A stretch of 64,000 nt of DNA from Chryseobacterium camelliae (GTDB lineage: Bacteria; Bacteroidota; Bacteroidia; Flavobacteriales; Weeksellaceae). The notes under the pieces were generated by a model, which was not told where the DNA came from, did not search any database, and worked only from the letters and a program-made list of their open reading frames with translations. Location of the stretch: the NCBI RefSeq assembly GCF_030818575.1, contig NZ_JAUTAL010000001.1, forward strand, positions 1,798,001 to 1,862,000, given 5' to 3'. Shown here one piece after another: positions 1 through 8,524 of this stretch. The stretch's first letter is position 1. Each line of letters starts with the position of its first letter. The position numbers and the translations under genes are program-made.

Positions 1-2017
1 ATACCTGTCCGCCGTGCTCGTGGATCAGGGCAGTAATTTCTTTGATGTTGGCATCAAAGAATCCGTATGTAGACGGATATGTGATCATAACACATGAAAG
101 GTTTTCAGAATGCTGTTCTGTTTTGGCTTTCAGGTCTTCGAAATCGATCTCTCCGTTCTCCAGGTTTTTCACGACTACGATTTTCATTCCGGCCATTGCT
201 GCAGAAGCAGGGTTGGTACCGTGTGCCGACTGAGGAATCAGTACTACATTCCTGTGGCCTTCACCTCTTGAGATGTGGTATTGTCTGATGACCATCAGTC
301 CGGCATATTCCCCTTGGGCTCCGGAATTCGGCTGAAGGGAAGTTCCTGCGAAACCAGTGATTTCAGCTAGGTCTTTTTCCAGCTCACGGATCATTTCCTG
401 GTATCCTCCGGCCTGGTCAACCGGTACAAAAGGATGGATTGCACCCCAGTTATCCCATGAAAGCGGCAGCATTTCTGTTGCTGCATTCAGCTTCATGGTA
501 CATGATCCCAAAGAGATCATGGAATGGGTCAGCGATAAGTCTTTTCTTTCCAGACGCTTGATGTAACGCATCAGCTCTGTTTCTGTATGGTATTTGTTGA
601 ATACTTCTTCGGTAAGGATTTCGTCTTTTCTCAAATTCTCTTCCGGAATACTGTATCCTTCTTTGATTTCTAATTTGAAAGTCTGCTTGTCTTTGAATTG
701 GGCAAAAGATGCCATCAGATAATTCAGTTTATCCAATGTTGTACTTTCGTTGATTGCGATGCTCACAACGCCTTCCGTGAAATAATTCAGGTTCAGCTTG
801 TGGTCCAGCATCATTCTCATCAGCCTCTTCTTGTCGTCTTCATTAACGGTAATCTTTACCGTATCAAAGATCGGCTCTTCCACGATATCATATCCTAAAG
901 CTTTAAGACCTCCTTTCAGGGCATTCGCTTTAAAATGGATCTGGTCTGCAATATAGTTCAACCCTTTAGGACCGTGATAAACGGCATACATTCCTGCCAT
1001 TACGGCTAAAAGCACCTGAGCGGTACAGATGTTTGAAGTCGCTCTTTCTCTTTTGATGTGCTGTTCCCTGGTCTGCAGTGCCATTCTTAAAGCACGTCTT
1101 CCGTACATATCCTGGGAAACCCCGATGATCCTTCCAGGAATATCTCTTTTATATTCTTCTTTACAGGAGAAGAATGCAGCATGAGGACCTCCGTAGCCTA
1201 ACGGAATCCCGAATCTCTGCGTTGTTCCTACAGCACAGTCGGCACCCATGGAAGCCGGAGATTTCAACTTTACCAACGCCATCGGGTCACAGGCCACAAC
1301 AACCTGAAGGTCAGATTTTTTATATTCTGCAATATCTTCCGTATAATCTAACACAATTCCGTTTTTACCCGGATACTGCAACAGAACTCCGTAGTAAGAT
1401 CCATCAAATGTGTGGGTTTTATGGTCGCCTTCCACGATTTCAATTTCCAGCCCTTCAGCTTTGGTTTTAAGAACGGCAACCGTCTGAGGCAATACCAGGT
1501 CTGAAACAAAGAACTTATTGGCTCCTGCCTTCTTCTGTTCTTTGGTCCTGTTGTTAAAAAACATGTGCATCGCTTCTGCGGCGGCAGTAGATTCATCAAG
1601 CAATGAAGCATTCGCCAGAGCAAAACCGGTGAGGTCACATATTACAGTCTGGAAATTCAGAAGTGCTTCCAGCCTTCCCTGTGCAATTTCCGCCTGATAG
1701 GGTGTATAAGCAGTATACCAGCTCGGGTTTTCAAAAATATTCCTCTGGATTGCTGCCGGAAGTATGGTATTGTGATAACCGAAACCTATGTAGCTTGTGT
1801 AATCCGCATTTTTAGTAGCCAGTTCTTTCGAGTGGTTCAGCATTTCGTATTCTGAAAGCGGCTCGGAAATGTTCAGGTCTTTTTCTAAACGGATGGAGGA
1901 AGGAATAGTCTGAGAAATTAACTCTTCGATGCTTGAAACGCCCACTTTTTCCAGCATGGCCTGCTTATCAGCTTCATTCAGGGAAATGTGACGGCTCACA
2001 AACTGTTCTGTATTCAT
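1..2017 (-). CDS. gcvP: glycine dehydrogenase (decarboxylating), P-protein, 3' end outside window
   Basis: This is the PLP-dependent P-protein of the glycine cleavage system, which decarboxylates glycine and passes the aminomethyl group to the lipoylated H-protein in the cytosol. About 672 codons are visible from the ATG (MNTEQFVSRHISLNEADK). The N-terminal half is full length, and the second half contains the conserved SAHGTNPASA block near residue 596. The PLP-binding lysine, expected around residue 700-750, lies beyond the window edge, as does the stop codon. The frame is intact throughout. A plausible promoter (TTG, 20 nt, TAATTTTA) lies just upstream. It is a single-chain enzyme as in most Gram-negatives, not the split GcvPA/GcvPB form. 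Confidence 0.97.
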   Translation of the reverse strand, partial: MNTEQFVSRHISLNEADKQAMLEKVGVSSIEELISQTIPSSIRLEKDLNISEPLSEYEMLNHSKELATKNADYTSYIGFGYHNTILPAAIQRNIFENPSWYTAYTPYQAEIAQGRLEALLNFQTVICDLTGFALANASLLDESTAAAEAMHMFFNNRTKEQKKAGANKFFVSDLVLPQTVAVLKTKAEGLEIEIVEGDHKTHTFDGSYYGVLLQYPGKNGIVLDYTEDIAEYKKSDLQVVVACDPMALVKLKSPASMGADCAVGTTQRFGIPLGYGGPHAAFFSCKEEYKRDIPGRIIGVSQDMYGRRALRMALQTREQHIKRERATSNICTAQVLLAVMAGMYAVYHGPKGLNYIADQIHFKANALKGGLKALGYDIVEEPIFDTVKITVNEDDKKRLMRMMLDHKLNLNYFTEGVVSIAINESTTLDKLNYLMASFAQFKDKQTFKLEIKEGYSIPEENLRKDEILTEEVFNKYHTETELMRYIKRLERKDLSLTHSMISLGSCTMKLNAATEMLPLSWDNWGAIHPFVPVDQAGGYQEMIRELEKDLAEITGFAGTSLQPNSGAQGEYAGLMVIRQYHISRGEGHRNVVLIPQSAHGTNPASAAMAGMKIVVVKNLENGEIDFEDLKAKTEQHSENLSCVMITYPSTYGFFDANIKEITALIHEHGGQV

Positions 2018-2470
2018 TTTTATATATTAGATTTTGTTTGTAAAAAAGATGGGTAAAATTACGATTTTTTGAACGATTGTACAAGAGTCTCAAGAGGAAG
2101 TCCTTGATCCGGAAAAGTATTCTATCTGATTAGAAATTAATGGGTTTTTATTGCCCGTTTGACACTTCAAACAGTTAAAATTATTTTTATTCCGTCATTT
2201 CCTGTGTTCTGGCCCATACTATGCAACGCAATTTCTATGGGTTTAGTAAAAAATACAGGTTGTTTATCATCCTGAAATTTCTAAAATCAAACATGGATCG
2301 ATCATCTGTTAACTATTAACAAAACTTCATCTTAAATCTTTTGATTGTTAAATCTCCACTCTTTCAATTCTTACCTGTGTTCAGCCTCATCCTAAACTAC
2401 ATTATGGCAGATTCATTATTTATAAAAAAAATTATTAATTATATTTATTCTAAATTAATATATTTGCAGT
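2018..2470. other. intergenic stretch, no gene seen
   Basis: This AT-rich stretch separates gcvP from a tiny plus-strand ORF. Apart from the possible gcvP promoter and a TATATTTG (-7-like) at 2459-2466 just before that ORF, I see no convincing coding frame, hairpin or repeat. Confidence 0.5.
2054..2084 (-). promoter_or_regulatory. possible gcvP promoter
   Basis: On the minus strand a TTG and a TAATTTTA are separated by 20 nt, close to the Bacteroidota pattern TTG-N17-23-TANNTTTG (last base A instead of G). The element lies about 40 nt upstream of the gcvP start. It is a weak match, so this is inference. Confidence 0.3.
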
Positions 2471-2623
2471 ATGAATATGATCGTCCCATTCAAAGTACCG
2501 CCATTGGCCCCTGCTTTTTCATACCGTCCGGAAGAAATGCAATGCGAAAAGAAGTCATGCTGTAAAAAATTCAAGAAAGGCAAAAGGTGCAAAAAATGCC
2601 CGGGAAATAAGAAAATTTCTTAG
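2471..2623 (+). CDS. tiny Cys/Lys-rich protein (50 aa or 28 aa)
   Basis: The frame encodes 50 residues ending in a strikingly basic, cysteine-rich tail (CCKKFKKGKRCKKCPGNKK) with five cysteines, which could bind metal or nucleic acid. The composition is unlike random AT-rich DNA. A TATATTTG -7 element ends only 4 nt before the first ATG, so that start would be leaderless. The internal ATG at 2537 (MQCEKKSCC...) has a purine-rich GGAAG just upstream and may be the true start, giving 28 residues. The ORF ends 3 nt before the end of the convergent J-domain gene. Function unknown. Confidence 0.5.
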   Translation: MNMIVPFKVPPLAPAFSYRPEEMQCEKKSCCKKFKKGKRCKKCPGNKKIS

Positions 2624-2626
2624 AAG

Positions 2627-3271
2627 TCAAATACTTTTGATTAAGAAATAAACGGCCAGTATCAGGAGTAGGACGGCAACCATGATCTTTAAGATTTTAG
2701 GCTGACCGTGAGGATTGGCAACGGTCCTGGGATGTGACCTGAATAATTCTTCCGCCTGATCCCGGAACTTCTCACCTTCGCTTTCAAAGACTTCGGTAAT
2801 GGTGATCCCCTGTACGACGGTTTTGTGCAGTAATGAATTGGTGGCATGCAGCAGTAGCTGGAATTTACCGTCTTTGAACTCTGTAATTTTAAAAATTCTT
2901 TCTCCATAAGGCTTTTCCAGGCCGAACGGTAAAACTTTCACCACATCTGCATTCTGCGTCTGCCAGCTGATGATGATTTCCTCCCCTTTTTTAGCATGGA
3001 TTTTATTGGCCGTAAAGGTCTTGATAGAAGGCGGCGTATTATATCTGAAACTTTTCTGATGACTTTCCAAATTTTCATCATAGGTCCGGCGTTTTGCTTT
3101 ATCGCTGAGCAGTTCATAGGCTTCCTGGATTTCCCGGAAACGTCCGGCAAAGAACTCATCGTTTTCATTCTTATCGGGATGGTATTTTAAGGAAAGCTTG
3201 CGATAGGCCTTTTTGATGTCTTCATCCGAAGCATCCTGTGAAACACCGAGAAAATAGTAGTAATCTTTCAT
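2627..3271 (-). CDS. J-domain protein with C-terminal membrane anchor
   Basis: Residues 1-65 form a DnaJ-type J domain with the diagnostic HPD triad at residues 31-33 (KYHPDK), which stimulates the ATPase of an Hsp70 partner. The G/F-rich and zinc-finger regions of true DnaJ are absent. The middle (about 80-150) looks beta-rich and is not recognised. A single hydrophobic helix near residues 193-211 probably anchors it in the inner membrane, with the J domain in the cytosol. I chose the ATG giving MKDYYYFLG because J domains typically begin there; an upstream ATG at 3283 would add four residues. It is probably monocistronic; the client process is unknown. Confidence 0.85.
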   Translation of the reverse strand: MKDYYYFLGVSQDASDEDIKKAYRKLSLKYHPDKNENDEFFAGRFREIQEAYELLSDKAKRRTYDENLESHQKSFRYNTPPSIKTFTANKIHAKKGEEIIISWQTQNADVVKVLPFGLEKPYGERIFKITEFKDGKFQLLLHATNSLLHKTVVQGITITEVFESEGEKFRDQAEELFRSHPRTVANPHGQPKILKIMVAVLLLILAVYFLIKSI

Positions 3272-3357
3272 GAACCTATGCAAAAATAAGGATTTTTATT
3301 TTCTTTCTGCCTGTAGGAAATGATAATAATGGTCCAATTGCCATTCCAGCAAACAAT

Positions 3358-3385
3358 AAGAGGCTGACTTTACAGCCAGCCCCTT
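3358..3385 (-). terminator. imperfect hairpin downstream of the alcohol dehydrogenase
   Basis: AAGAGGCTG and CAGCCCCTT form a 9-bp stem with one mismatch around a 10-nt loop, about 140 nt after the minus-strand alcohol dehydrogenase. The trailing T-run is poor, so this is a tentative terminator. Confidence 0.35.
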
Positions 3386-3524
3386 GAGTTTATTTTAAGT
3401 CTATTATCAGCGTATTGAATGTTCATTGAGACCACCGATCCGGATCCGATTTACATCAAGATACGGATAGGAATATCTCAAAAAAGATAAAGCCTCTTTA
3501 ATCTTCTTTTCCTTTAATCTCCGA

Positions 3525-4634
3525 TTATTGTCCATATTCCCCGACCAGGATCACAGGCTTGATGGTTTTTCCGGATTCGGAATCTTCAATGGCCTGGTTG
3601 ATGTCTTCAAATTTATATTTCCGGATCAGTTTGTCAAAAGCGAACTGGCCGTTCAGGTACATCCTGACCATGGCCGGAATAAACTCGGAAGGAATACTGT
3701 CGCCTTCTACGATGCCCTTCAGACGGATCCCTTTTGCTACAAAGGCATTCATTTCTATTTCCAGTGGTTTTACGGCTACTCCTACAATGCCCATTTCCCC
3801 AAAAGATTTGAGGCAGGCTATCGTATTGTTGATGACATCATTTCTTCCCGTTGTATCAAATCCGAAATCGAATCCTTTAGGAGAAATCCTGTTCAGTGAT
3901 TCTATTACATTTTCATCCCTGCTGTTCACGGTATGGGTTGCTCCCAGCTCTTTAGCCAGTTGTAAGCGGTCATCATTGATATCCACGGCTACAATTGTCC
4001 CAGCAGAACACGCCTTTGCACCTAAAACACCGGCCAGCCCGACTGCGCCCGCTCCGGAAATGACAATCGATTGTCCCGGAGAGACGGCCAATGAATTAAT
4101 GACTGCCCCAGCTCCGGTCTGAATACCACATCCTAACGGGCCCAGAATCTCCAGCGGAGCTTCGTCAGGAACTTTAATCACATTATTTTTATGCGCAATA
4201 GAATAAGTGGCAAAGGACGACTGGGAGAAGAAATTATCAAAAACCTCATAGCGGTCGCTGTGATGGCTGTGGCTACCGTCCAACCTGCAGCCTGCAAAAT
4301 TAAGGGCCATAAAGTTTTCACAGTATGCCGGCTTTCCTTTCCGGCAATTGTCACATTCTCCACAAAAGCCGAAGGTAAGCACTACATGGTCCCCGGGCTG
4401 AAGGTGGGTAACGTTCCTCCCTACTTTTTCTATCACACCGGATCCTTCGTGTCCCAATACAAAAGGAAATGGTGTATCAGCAATCTGCTGGTCCCGGACC
4501 GCCATATCTGTATGGCATGTTCCCGTAGCTACAATTCTTACGAGTACTTCATCCGGTTTCGGATCATCAAGGCGGATTTTTTCAAGTTCAAAATGTCCAC
4601 CTTTTTCTTTTACTAAAGCTGCAGTGATTTCCAT
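3525..4634 (-). CDS. zinc-dependent NAD alcohol dehydrogenase (aryl/benzyl alcohol type, MDR family)
   Basis: This is a 369-residue medium-chain dehydrogenase. Catalytic zinc ligands are visible as C40-H41 (GTCHTD) and H62-E63 (LGHEGSG), and the structural-zinc cysteines as C91, C94, C97 and C105. The Rossmann fold shows GAGAVG near residue 200, followed by VAVDIN, whose acidic residue suggests NAD rather than NADP. The overall layout resembles benzyl-alcohol/S-(hydroxymethyl) class dehydrogenases, but the exact substrate cannot be read from sequence. It appears to be transcribed alone, between a strong upstream terminator hairpin (4733-4770) and a weaker hairpin downstream. Confidence 0.9.
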   Translation of the reverse strand: MEITAALVKEKGGHFELEKIRLDDPKPDEVLVRIVATGTCHTDMAVRDQQIADTPFPFVLGHEGSGVIEKVGRNVTHLQPGDHVVLTFGFCGECDNCRKGKPAYCENFMALNFAGCRLDGSHSHHSDRYEVFDNFFSQSSFATYSIAHKNNVIKVPDEAPLEILGPLGCGIQTGAGAVINSLAVSPGQSIVISGAGAVGLAGVLGAKACSAGTIVAVDINDDRLQLAKELGATHTVNSRDENVIESLNRISPKGFDFGFDTTGRNDVINNTIACLKSFGEMGIVGVAVKPLEIEMNAFVAKGIRLKGIVEGDSIPSEFIPAMVRMYLNGQFAFDKLIRKYKFEDINQAIEDSESGKTIKPVILVGEYGQ

Positions 4635-4722
4635 ATTTATATTTTTTTGGTTTGATCAAAGGTACTGAATATAAAACGGTAATGAGCCTGACTGGAGTGA
4701 TAAAGATACGATATTCTGCTGA

Positions 4723-4770
4723 AAATAAAAAAGTTCCGGGGCGGAAAGCTTCGCTTTCCCGCCCCGGAAC
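4723..4770 (-). terminator. strong Rho-independent terminator
   Basis: On the minus strand a GC-rich stem of about 17 bp (arms GTTCCGGGGCGG / CCGCCCCGGAAC plus AAAGC / GCTTT, one bulged G) with a 3-nt loop is followed by TTTTTTATTT. It terminates the small membrane-protein gene at 4797-5066. Confidence 0.85.
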
Positions 4771-4796
4771 CAACAATTTCAATTTAGTATTTTCTT

Positions 4797-5066
4797 TTAT
4801 GCTTCTGTAAGCTGCTCCTTCTGATTTTCTCTCCTGCAGCATTTTGAGGCAAATTCTTTTTTAAATTTCCCTTTCAGTTCCTGATACTGGTCTTCATCCA
4901 TTTCACGGATCTTATCAGCAAGCCCGAATGGTGATCTTTCTTTAATTCCGTATTCTTCAAAAATACCTTTTACAAATCTTTTTCTCTGGGCTGCTTTCTT
5001 AACGATCAAAGCAACGCCTACTACGGCTAACGCTCCAAGAGCTCCTTTTACGACTGAATTTTTCAT
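4797..5066 (-). CDS. small membrane-anchored protein of unknown function (89 aa)
   Basis: The protein starts MKNSVVKGALGALAVVGVA, giving one N-terminal hydrophobic segment (about residues 6-24), then a basic stretch (KKAAQRKRF) and a charged, helical cytosolic-looking tail with a CC pair near residue 75. It follows an ECF sigma factor and another small membrane protein on the same strand (84 nt after the latter) and is closed by a strong terminator. This order suggests the three are expressed together. I do not recognise a family. Confidence 0.7.
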   Translation of the reverse strand: MKNSVVKGALGALAVVGVALIVKKAAQRKRFVKGIFEEYGIKERSPFGLADKIREMDEDQYQELKGKFKKEFASKCCRRENQKEQLTEA

Positions 5067-5150
5067 TGTTCAAAATTTTAAATTTTACTACTTCTTTTTT
5101 ATTAAGACGGGTCAGTACGGATATTACTTTACTACTTCTTTAAATTCCGT

Positions 5151-5492
5151 TTAATCCCTGTTAGTTCTGTTTCTGCCGAAGAATCCGTTTTCGCAGCGGC
5201 TCTTCCAGACTTCTTTGAATTTCTCTCTTTCTTCCGGGGAAAGGTTCATCATTTTCTGTCTCATCTTTCTTTCTTTAAAGTCTCTCATTCCTTTCCCGAA
5301 ATGAAATCCTCCGAAAAGGATCTTACTTAAAACCAGTATTCCCATAGCCTGCCAGAACGTGATGGCCTTCACGCCGATAATCTCCGGCAGAAGTGCATTC
5401 CACAATGCCATGACTATCCAGGTAACACCCAGGAAAATCAGTGGCGGGCAGAGAATTAAAAAAATCCATCCTTTTTTATGTTTATGATTCAT
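5151..5492 (-). CDS. small two-helix membrane protein next to the ECF sigma gene (113 aa)
   Basis: Two hydrophobic segments (about residues 9-30 and 42-62) are followed by a charged C-terminal tail containing LSPEEREKFKEVWKSRC. That short helical pattern is reminiscent of small envelope stress proteins. The gene begins 13 nt after the ECF sigma stop codon and is almost certainly co-transcribed with it. Genes in this position often encode anti-sigma or envelope-sensing partners, so a role in controlling the sigma factor is a reasonable inference, but no known anti-sigma domain is recognisable. Confidence 0.75.
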   Translation of the reverse strand: MNHKHKKGWIFLILCPPLIFLGVTWIVMALWNALLPEIIGVKAITFWQAMGILVLSKILFGGFHFGKGMRDFKERKMRQKMMNLSPEEREKFKEVWKSRCENGFFGRNRTNRD

Positions 5493-5505
5493 ATCTGTTG
5501 TTTTT

Positions 5506-6084
5506 CTAACTGTTTAAATCTTCGTATAATTTTCTCAGGCGGTTCCTGAGGTGTTTCACAGCATAATTTTTCCTGCTGATGATGGTTTTGATGTTTTCTC
5601 CCTGCTCATCTGCAATCTGCTGCAGTGTTTTATCGTTCAGCTCATTTTCAACATACACCAGCCTCTGTTTTTCCGGAAGTTCGTCCAGGGCTTCAAAAAG
5701 CTTTTTCCAGATCTCATCCTGAAACATTTTTATTTCCGGACCTGCACTCTCATCCATGAGCAGGATATCTTTGATGGAAAAATCACCATCTTCATCTTCA
5801 TACACAAAGTCTTCCAGGTTTTCCGTTTTCTTTTTTCGGTATTTATCGGTAATCTTATTGGCTGTTACCCTATACAGCCATCCTCCTACATTCACAATTT
5901 CCGAGAGGTTGGTGAGGCTGCTGAACTGGTACCAGACTTCCTGCAGAATATCTTCCGCATCTTCGGTATTTTTCACTTTAGGACGGATATATGACATCAG
6001 CTTGCCGCCGTATTTGGATACGGTCTGCGAAATGATATTTTCCTTTTCCTTCTGTGGCATTGTTATTTTTTCGACAACCTCCAT
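5506..6084 (-). CDS. RNA polymerase sigma factor, ECF subfamily
   Basis: This 192-residue protein has the two-domain ECF layout. Region 2 (about residues 25-95) carries the AEDILQEVWYQF and GGWLYRVTANKITDKYRKKK blocks. Region 4 (about 125-190) carries ELPEKQRLVYVENELNDKTL, QQIADEQGENIKTIISRKNY and KHLRNRLRKL. It directs core RNA polymerase to a small regulon. It heads a group with two small membrane proteins, a common arrangement for membrane-sensing ECF systems. The upstream ATG (MEVVEKI) was used; a second in-frame ATG at 6060 (MPQKEKE) is possible. Confidence 0.93.
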   Translation of the reverse strand: MEVVEKITMPQKEKENIISQTVSKYGGKLMSYIRPKVKNTEDAEDILQEVWYQFSSLTNLSEIVNVGGWLYRVTANKITDKYRKKKTENLEDFVYEDEDGDFSIKDILLMDESAGPEIKMFQDEIWKKLFEALDELPEKQRLVYVENELNDKTLQQIADEQGENIKTIISRKNYAVKHLRNRLRKLYEDLNS

Positions 6085-6430
6085 ATGGGTAAGACGGCTA
6101 TCTTTTTTGTTTTACTTTAATGAATGTAAAATATTTTTCCTGAAGTATCAGCGTCTCGCTGTTTAAATTTAACCCGAAATCTGATCGTGAAGCTAAATAA
6201 ACTAAATTTTAAAAATATAAAACACTGAAATACAATTGATTAATTTAATTTTAAATGCGATAGAAAATCATAGATATAGGTAAGCTTTGTGATTTTAAAT
6301 TTTGATGATTTATCTGATATATTTACTCATATTGGGACCATGTTAATTAAAAAAATATAATGTCACTCTGGGTGGACCCGTATCTGTATGGAAAATACAA
6401 GAGCTGTATGACCTGTATTTCTTCTGTTCA
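6085..6430. other. AT-rich intergenic region, no gene seen
   Basis: This stretch lies between the ECF sigma gene and the ChaN-like gene's terminator. It is AT-rich with stops in every frame. It should contain the sigma-gene promoter, but I could not place a convincing -33/-7 pair. Confidence 0.5.
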
Positions 6431-6459
6431 TAAAAAATCCGGGACTTAAAGCCCGGATT
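6431..6459 (-). terminator. Rho-independent terminator of the ChaN-like gene
   Basis: A perfect 8-bp stem (AATCCGGG / CCCGGATT) with an 8-nt loop is followed on the minus strand by TTTTTTA, 20 nt after the stop codon of the ChaN-like gene. Confidence 0.85.
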
Positions 6460-6479
6460 GATCTGTTAATTTCTATCTG

Positions 6480-7352
6480 TTAATAGGTTTTGGTCATATC
6501 AGAAGGAATGATAAGATTGAATGTAGTGGGAACATAGTCTTTCTCAGGGATTTTAAGTTCAGGCGAGTCGGATTCAAAGACGGAAATGACCGCCATCTTC
6601 AGATCAGGCCTTTTCTGTGTGATGTACCAGTAAATGCCTCCGAATTCTTTGGAATGGTAGTTACCATTGTAATGGATGAAGATTTTTCCAGGCTTCAGGT
6701 TCCTGAGTATAGACTCTGCCATCGTCGCATCCTTAATGGCCTGTGCGGAAATAAAATTCATCACTTTGGTGCCTTCCGCATGCTCCCCCATCATGCTTTT
6801 CATCTCCGTATATCCCGGAGTGTCAAGCGTCACCTTTATTGGCAGTTCTGCGATATAGGTTTTCTCTTTTGCGGTTAGGGTATTCAGTGATTCCAGGCCT
6901 TCCTTAGCCGTTTTTGAAGCATATTTCCTTGGAACATTGGTTGCTATAAACGGGAGTTTCTTTGCTTTGGCAAAATCGAGCAAAGGCCTGTAATCAGTAG
7001 TATAATTGTTCCACAGCCGCACAGAATCTTTCAGGTTTTTAGGGTCTATCTTACCGGCCAGGTATTCATCAAGCTGGGGCTGATTATCCCGTTCAAACAT
7101 TTCGGCTCCCAGGACAAGCTGCCCGTTTTTTCTTTGGTATAAAGCTTCGGTGACTTTCAACTGCAGCCAGTGAATGATCGAATTGTTGTGGTTCTCTCCG
7201 AAGAATACAACATCATAATCCGCCAGTTCCCTGACGAGCTTTTCCGTATTGATTTTCTTCCCTTTCTGGTTGTAAAACTGATATGCTTTGAAATCCTGGG
7301 CACCCATCAGGCAAAACCCTGAAAGCAATATCATGGTAAGTATATTTTTCAT
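6480..7352 (-). CDS. ChaN-like haem-binding / iron-regulated exported protein
   Basis: A signal peptide (MKNILTMILLSGFCLMGAQ) precedes a ChaN/DUF399-type domain. Recognisable blocks are VVFFGENHNN, LVLGAEMFERD and IFIHYNGNYHSKEFGG, which carry the family's conserved acidic and histidine positions. ChaN proteins are known to bind haem and are often iron-regulated. The placement directly after the heme-uptake operon fits that role, although a terminator (7441-7470) separates them and this gene probably has its own promoter. The start was placed at the ATG that opens the signal peptide; an ATG six codons upstream (7370) is also possible. Confidence 0.85.
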   Translation of the reverse strand: MKNILTMILLSGFCLMGAQDFKAYQFYNQKGKKINTEKLVRELADYDVVFFGENHNNSIIHWLQLKVTEALYQRKNGQLVLGAEMFERDNQPQLDEYLAGKIDPKNLKDSVRLWNNYTTDYRPLLDFAKAKKLPFIATNVPRKYASKTAKEGLESLNTLTAKEKTYIAELPIKVTLDTPGYTEMKSMMGEHAEGTKVMNFISAQAIKDATMAESILRNLKPGKIFIHYNGNYHSKEFGGIYWYITQKRPDLKMAVISVFESDSPELKIPEKDYVPTTFNLIIPSDMTKTY

Positions 7353-7440
7353 TCTTATTTTATTAAACATAAGTTACAGAACTATCTATTGGAATACCAT
7401 AAATTTATGTGTTTTTCCTCTGCAGATATGCATAAAATCT

Positions 7441-7470
7441 AAAAAGCCGCCTTGCACAACACAAAACGGC
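7441..7470 (-). terminator. terminator of the heme-uptake operon
   Basis: On the minus strand GCCGTTTTG and CAAGGCGGC pair over 9 bp (two G-U pairs) around TGTTGTG, followed by TTTTTA. It lies 21 nt after the hmuS stop codon and closes the operon. Confidence 0.75.
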
Positions 7471-7491
7471 CTCATTCAAATTATCTAACTA

Positions 7492-8520
7492 TTATTTTTC
7501 AAGATCTGCAACCAGATCTTTCCATTCCTGTAATTCAGGGATTCCCGGTTTTCTTTTTCCGAAAAACTGGACGATAAAGTCTCCCTGTTTGTTAAAGACC
7601 TCAATAGCCGTTACTTCACCGTCTTCTGTCGGTTTCTTCACGATCCAGGCTTCGGCGATCTTGGTTACATCCAGGTGCAGGTTAAAATCAGGATCCATTA
7701 CGTTGAACCACTGCTGGTGCCATAATGTTTTCTTCACCAGCCCGGTATGGATCTGGATGATCCCTCTGTTGCCAACAAAGATCATGATCGGAAGGTTCTT
7801 TTCAGAAGCGTCTTCCAGAACGTTCACCACTCTTGCATTGTCTATTTTTTTTGCAAATCCTTCCGGAGCCAGTCTTAATGCCTGTGTCCTGCTTACCCCG
7901 TATTTTCTGGTCATCATAAAGAAATCGTGGGTATCTTTCAGCTCTTTCCATGCTTTCTGGAATCCTTCCACATCTATTTCGTCATCTGATTTTTCAGTTG
8001 CTTTTGCTGCTATTTCCTCAAACTCAAAAGTGAGGTTCTGGTCATCTGCTTTATATTTCCCAACTATCGTATAGAATGCATCTTCAAAGCTATCTTTTGT
8101 AAGGTATATTTTATGGAGGGCTAATCCATCTTTACCGAAGAACTGCAAGCTTTTCTTATCTCCTTCCACTACGGCAAAGGCCAGCTTCCAGTGGGTAAGG
8201 AAAATCCTCAGGTCGATATCTTCTCCCACGAAAAGCTGTGCATGCGGGCTGCTGAAGTCAGGATTCTGATAAATTCCTTTTCTTTCATGTACACATTCGT
8301 CATTCCTGGTAAGCGCCATTACCTTACCCAGCTGTTCCACATCCGTCAAAATAGATTGAAATTCCGGTTTAAGAACCGTTACTCCTTCCCCGATATTGGT
8401 AGCCAGCAGCTCCGCCTCGCTTACGCCTAATTGTGCTGCAGCATTTCTTATCCTCATATGTGGGTTTTCTGCTTTCAGCGCTTCCCATTTTTCTTTCAGA
8501 TCGTTCACTAATGTGCTCAT
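7492..8520 (-). CDS. hmuS: hemin-degrading/transport factor HmuS (HemS/ChuS family)
   Basis: This cytosolic 342-residue protein has the duplicated HemS/ChuS fold. An N-terminal helical segment (PHMRIRNAAAQLGVSEAELL) precedes two related halves, the first with RNDECVHERKG and the second with FFMMTRKYGVSRTQALRLAP and LWHQQWFNVMDPDFNLHLDV. Family members accept imported heme and either hand it on or open the ring to release iron. It is the last gene of the operon, 4 nt after the methyltransferase stop, as expected for handling heme delivered by HmuTUV. Confidence 0.93.
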   Translation of the reverse strand: MSTLVNDLKEKWEALKAENPHMRIRNAAAQLGVSEAELLATNIGEGVTVLKPEFQSILTDVEQLGKVMALTRNDECVHERKGIYQNPDFSSPHAQLFVGEDIDLRIFLTHWKLAFAVVEGDKKSLQFFGKDGLALHKIYLTKDSFEDAFYTIVGKYKADDQNLTFEFEEIAAKATEKSDDEIDVEGFQKAWKELKDTHDFFMMTRKYGVSRTQALRLAPEGFAKKIDNARVVNVLEDASEKNLPIMIFVGNRGIIQIHTGLVKKTLWHQQWFNVMDPDFNLHLDVTKIAEAWIVKKPTEDGEVTAIEVFNKQGDFIVQFFGKRKPGIPELQEWKDLVADLEK

Positions 8521-8524
8521 TTAT

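Noticed and set aside
4588..4842. 84-codon minus-strand ORF between the alcohol dehydrogenase and the small membrane protein
   Set aside because: It spans a strong terminator hairpin and overlaps both neighbours; composition is not coding-like.
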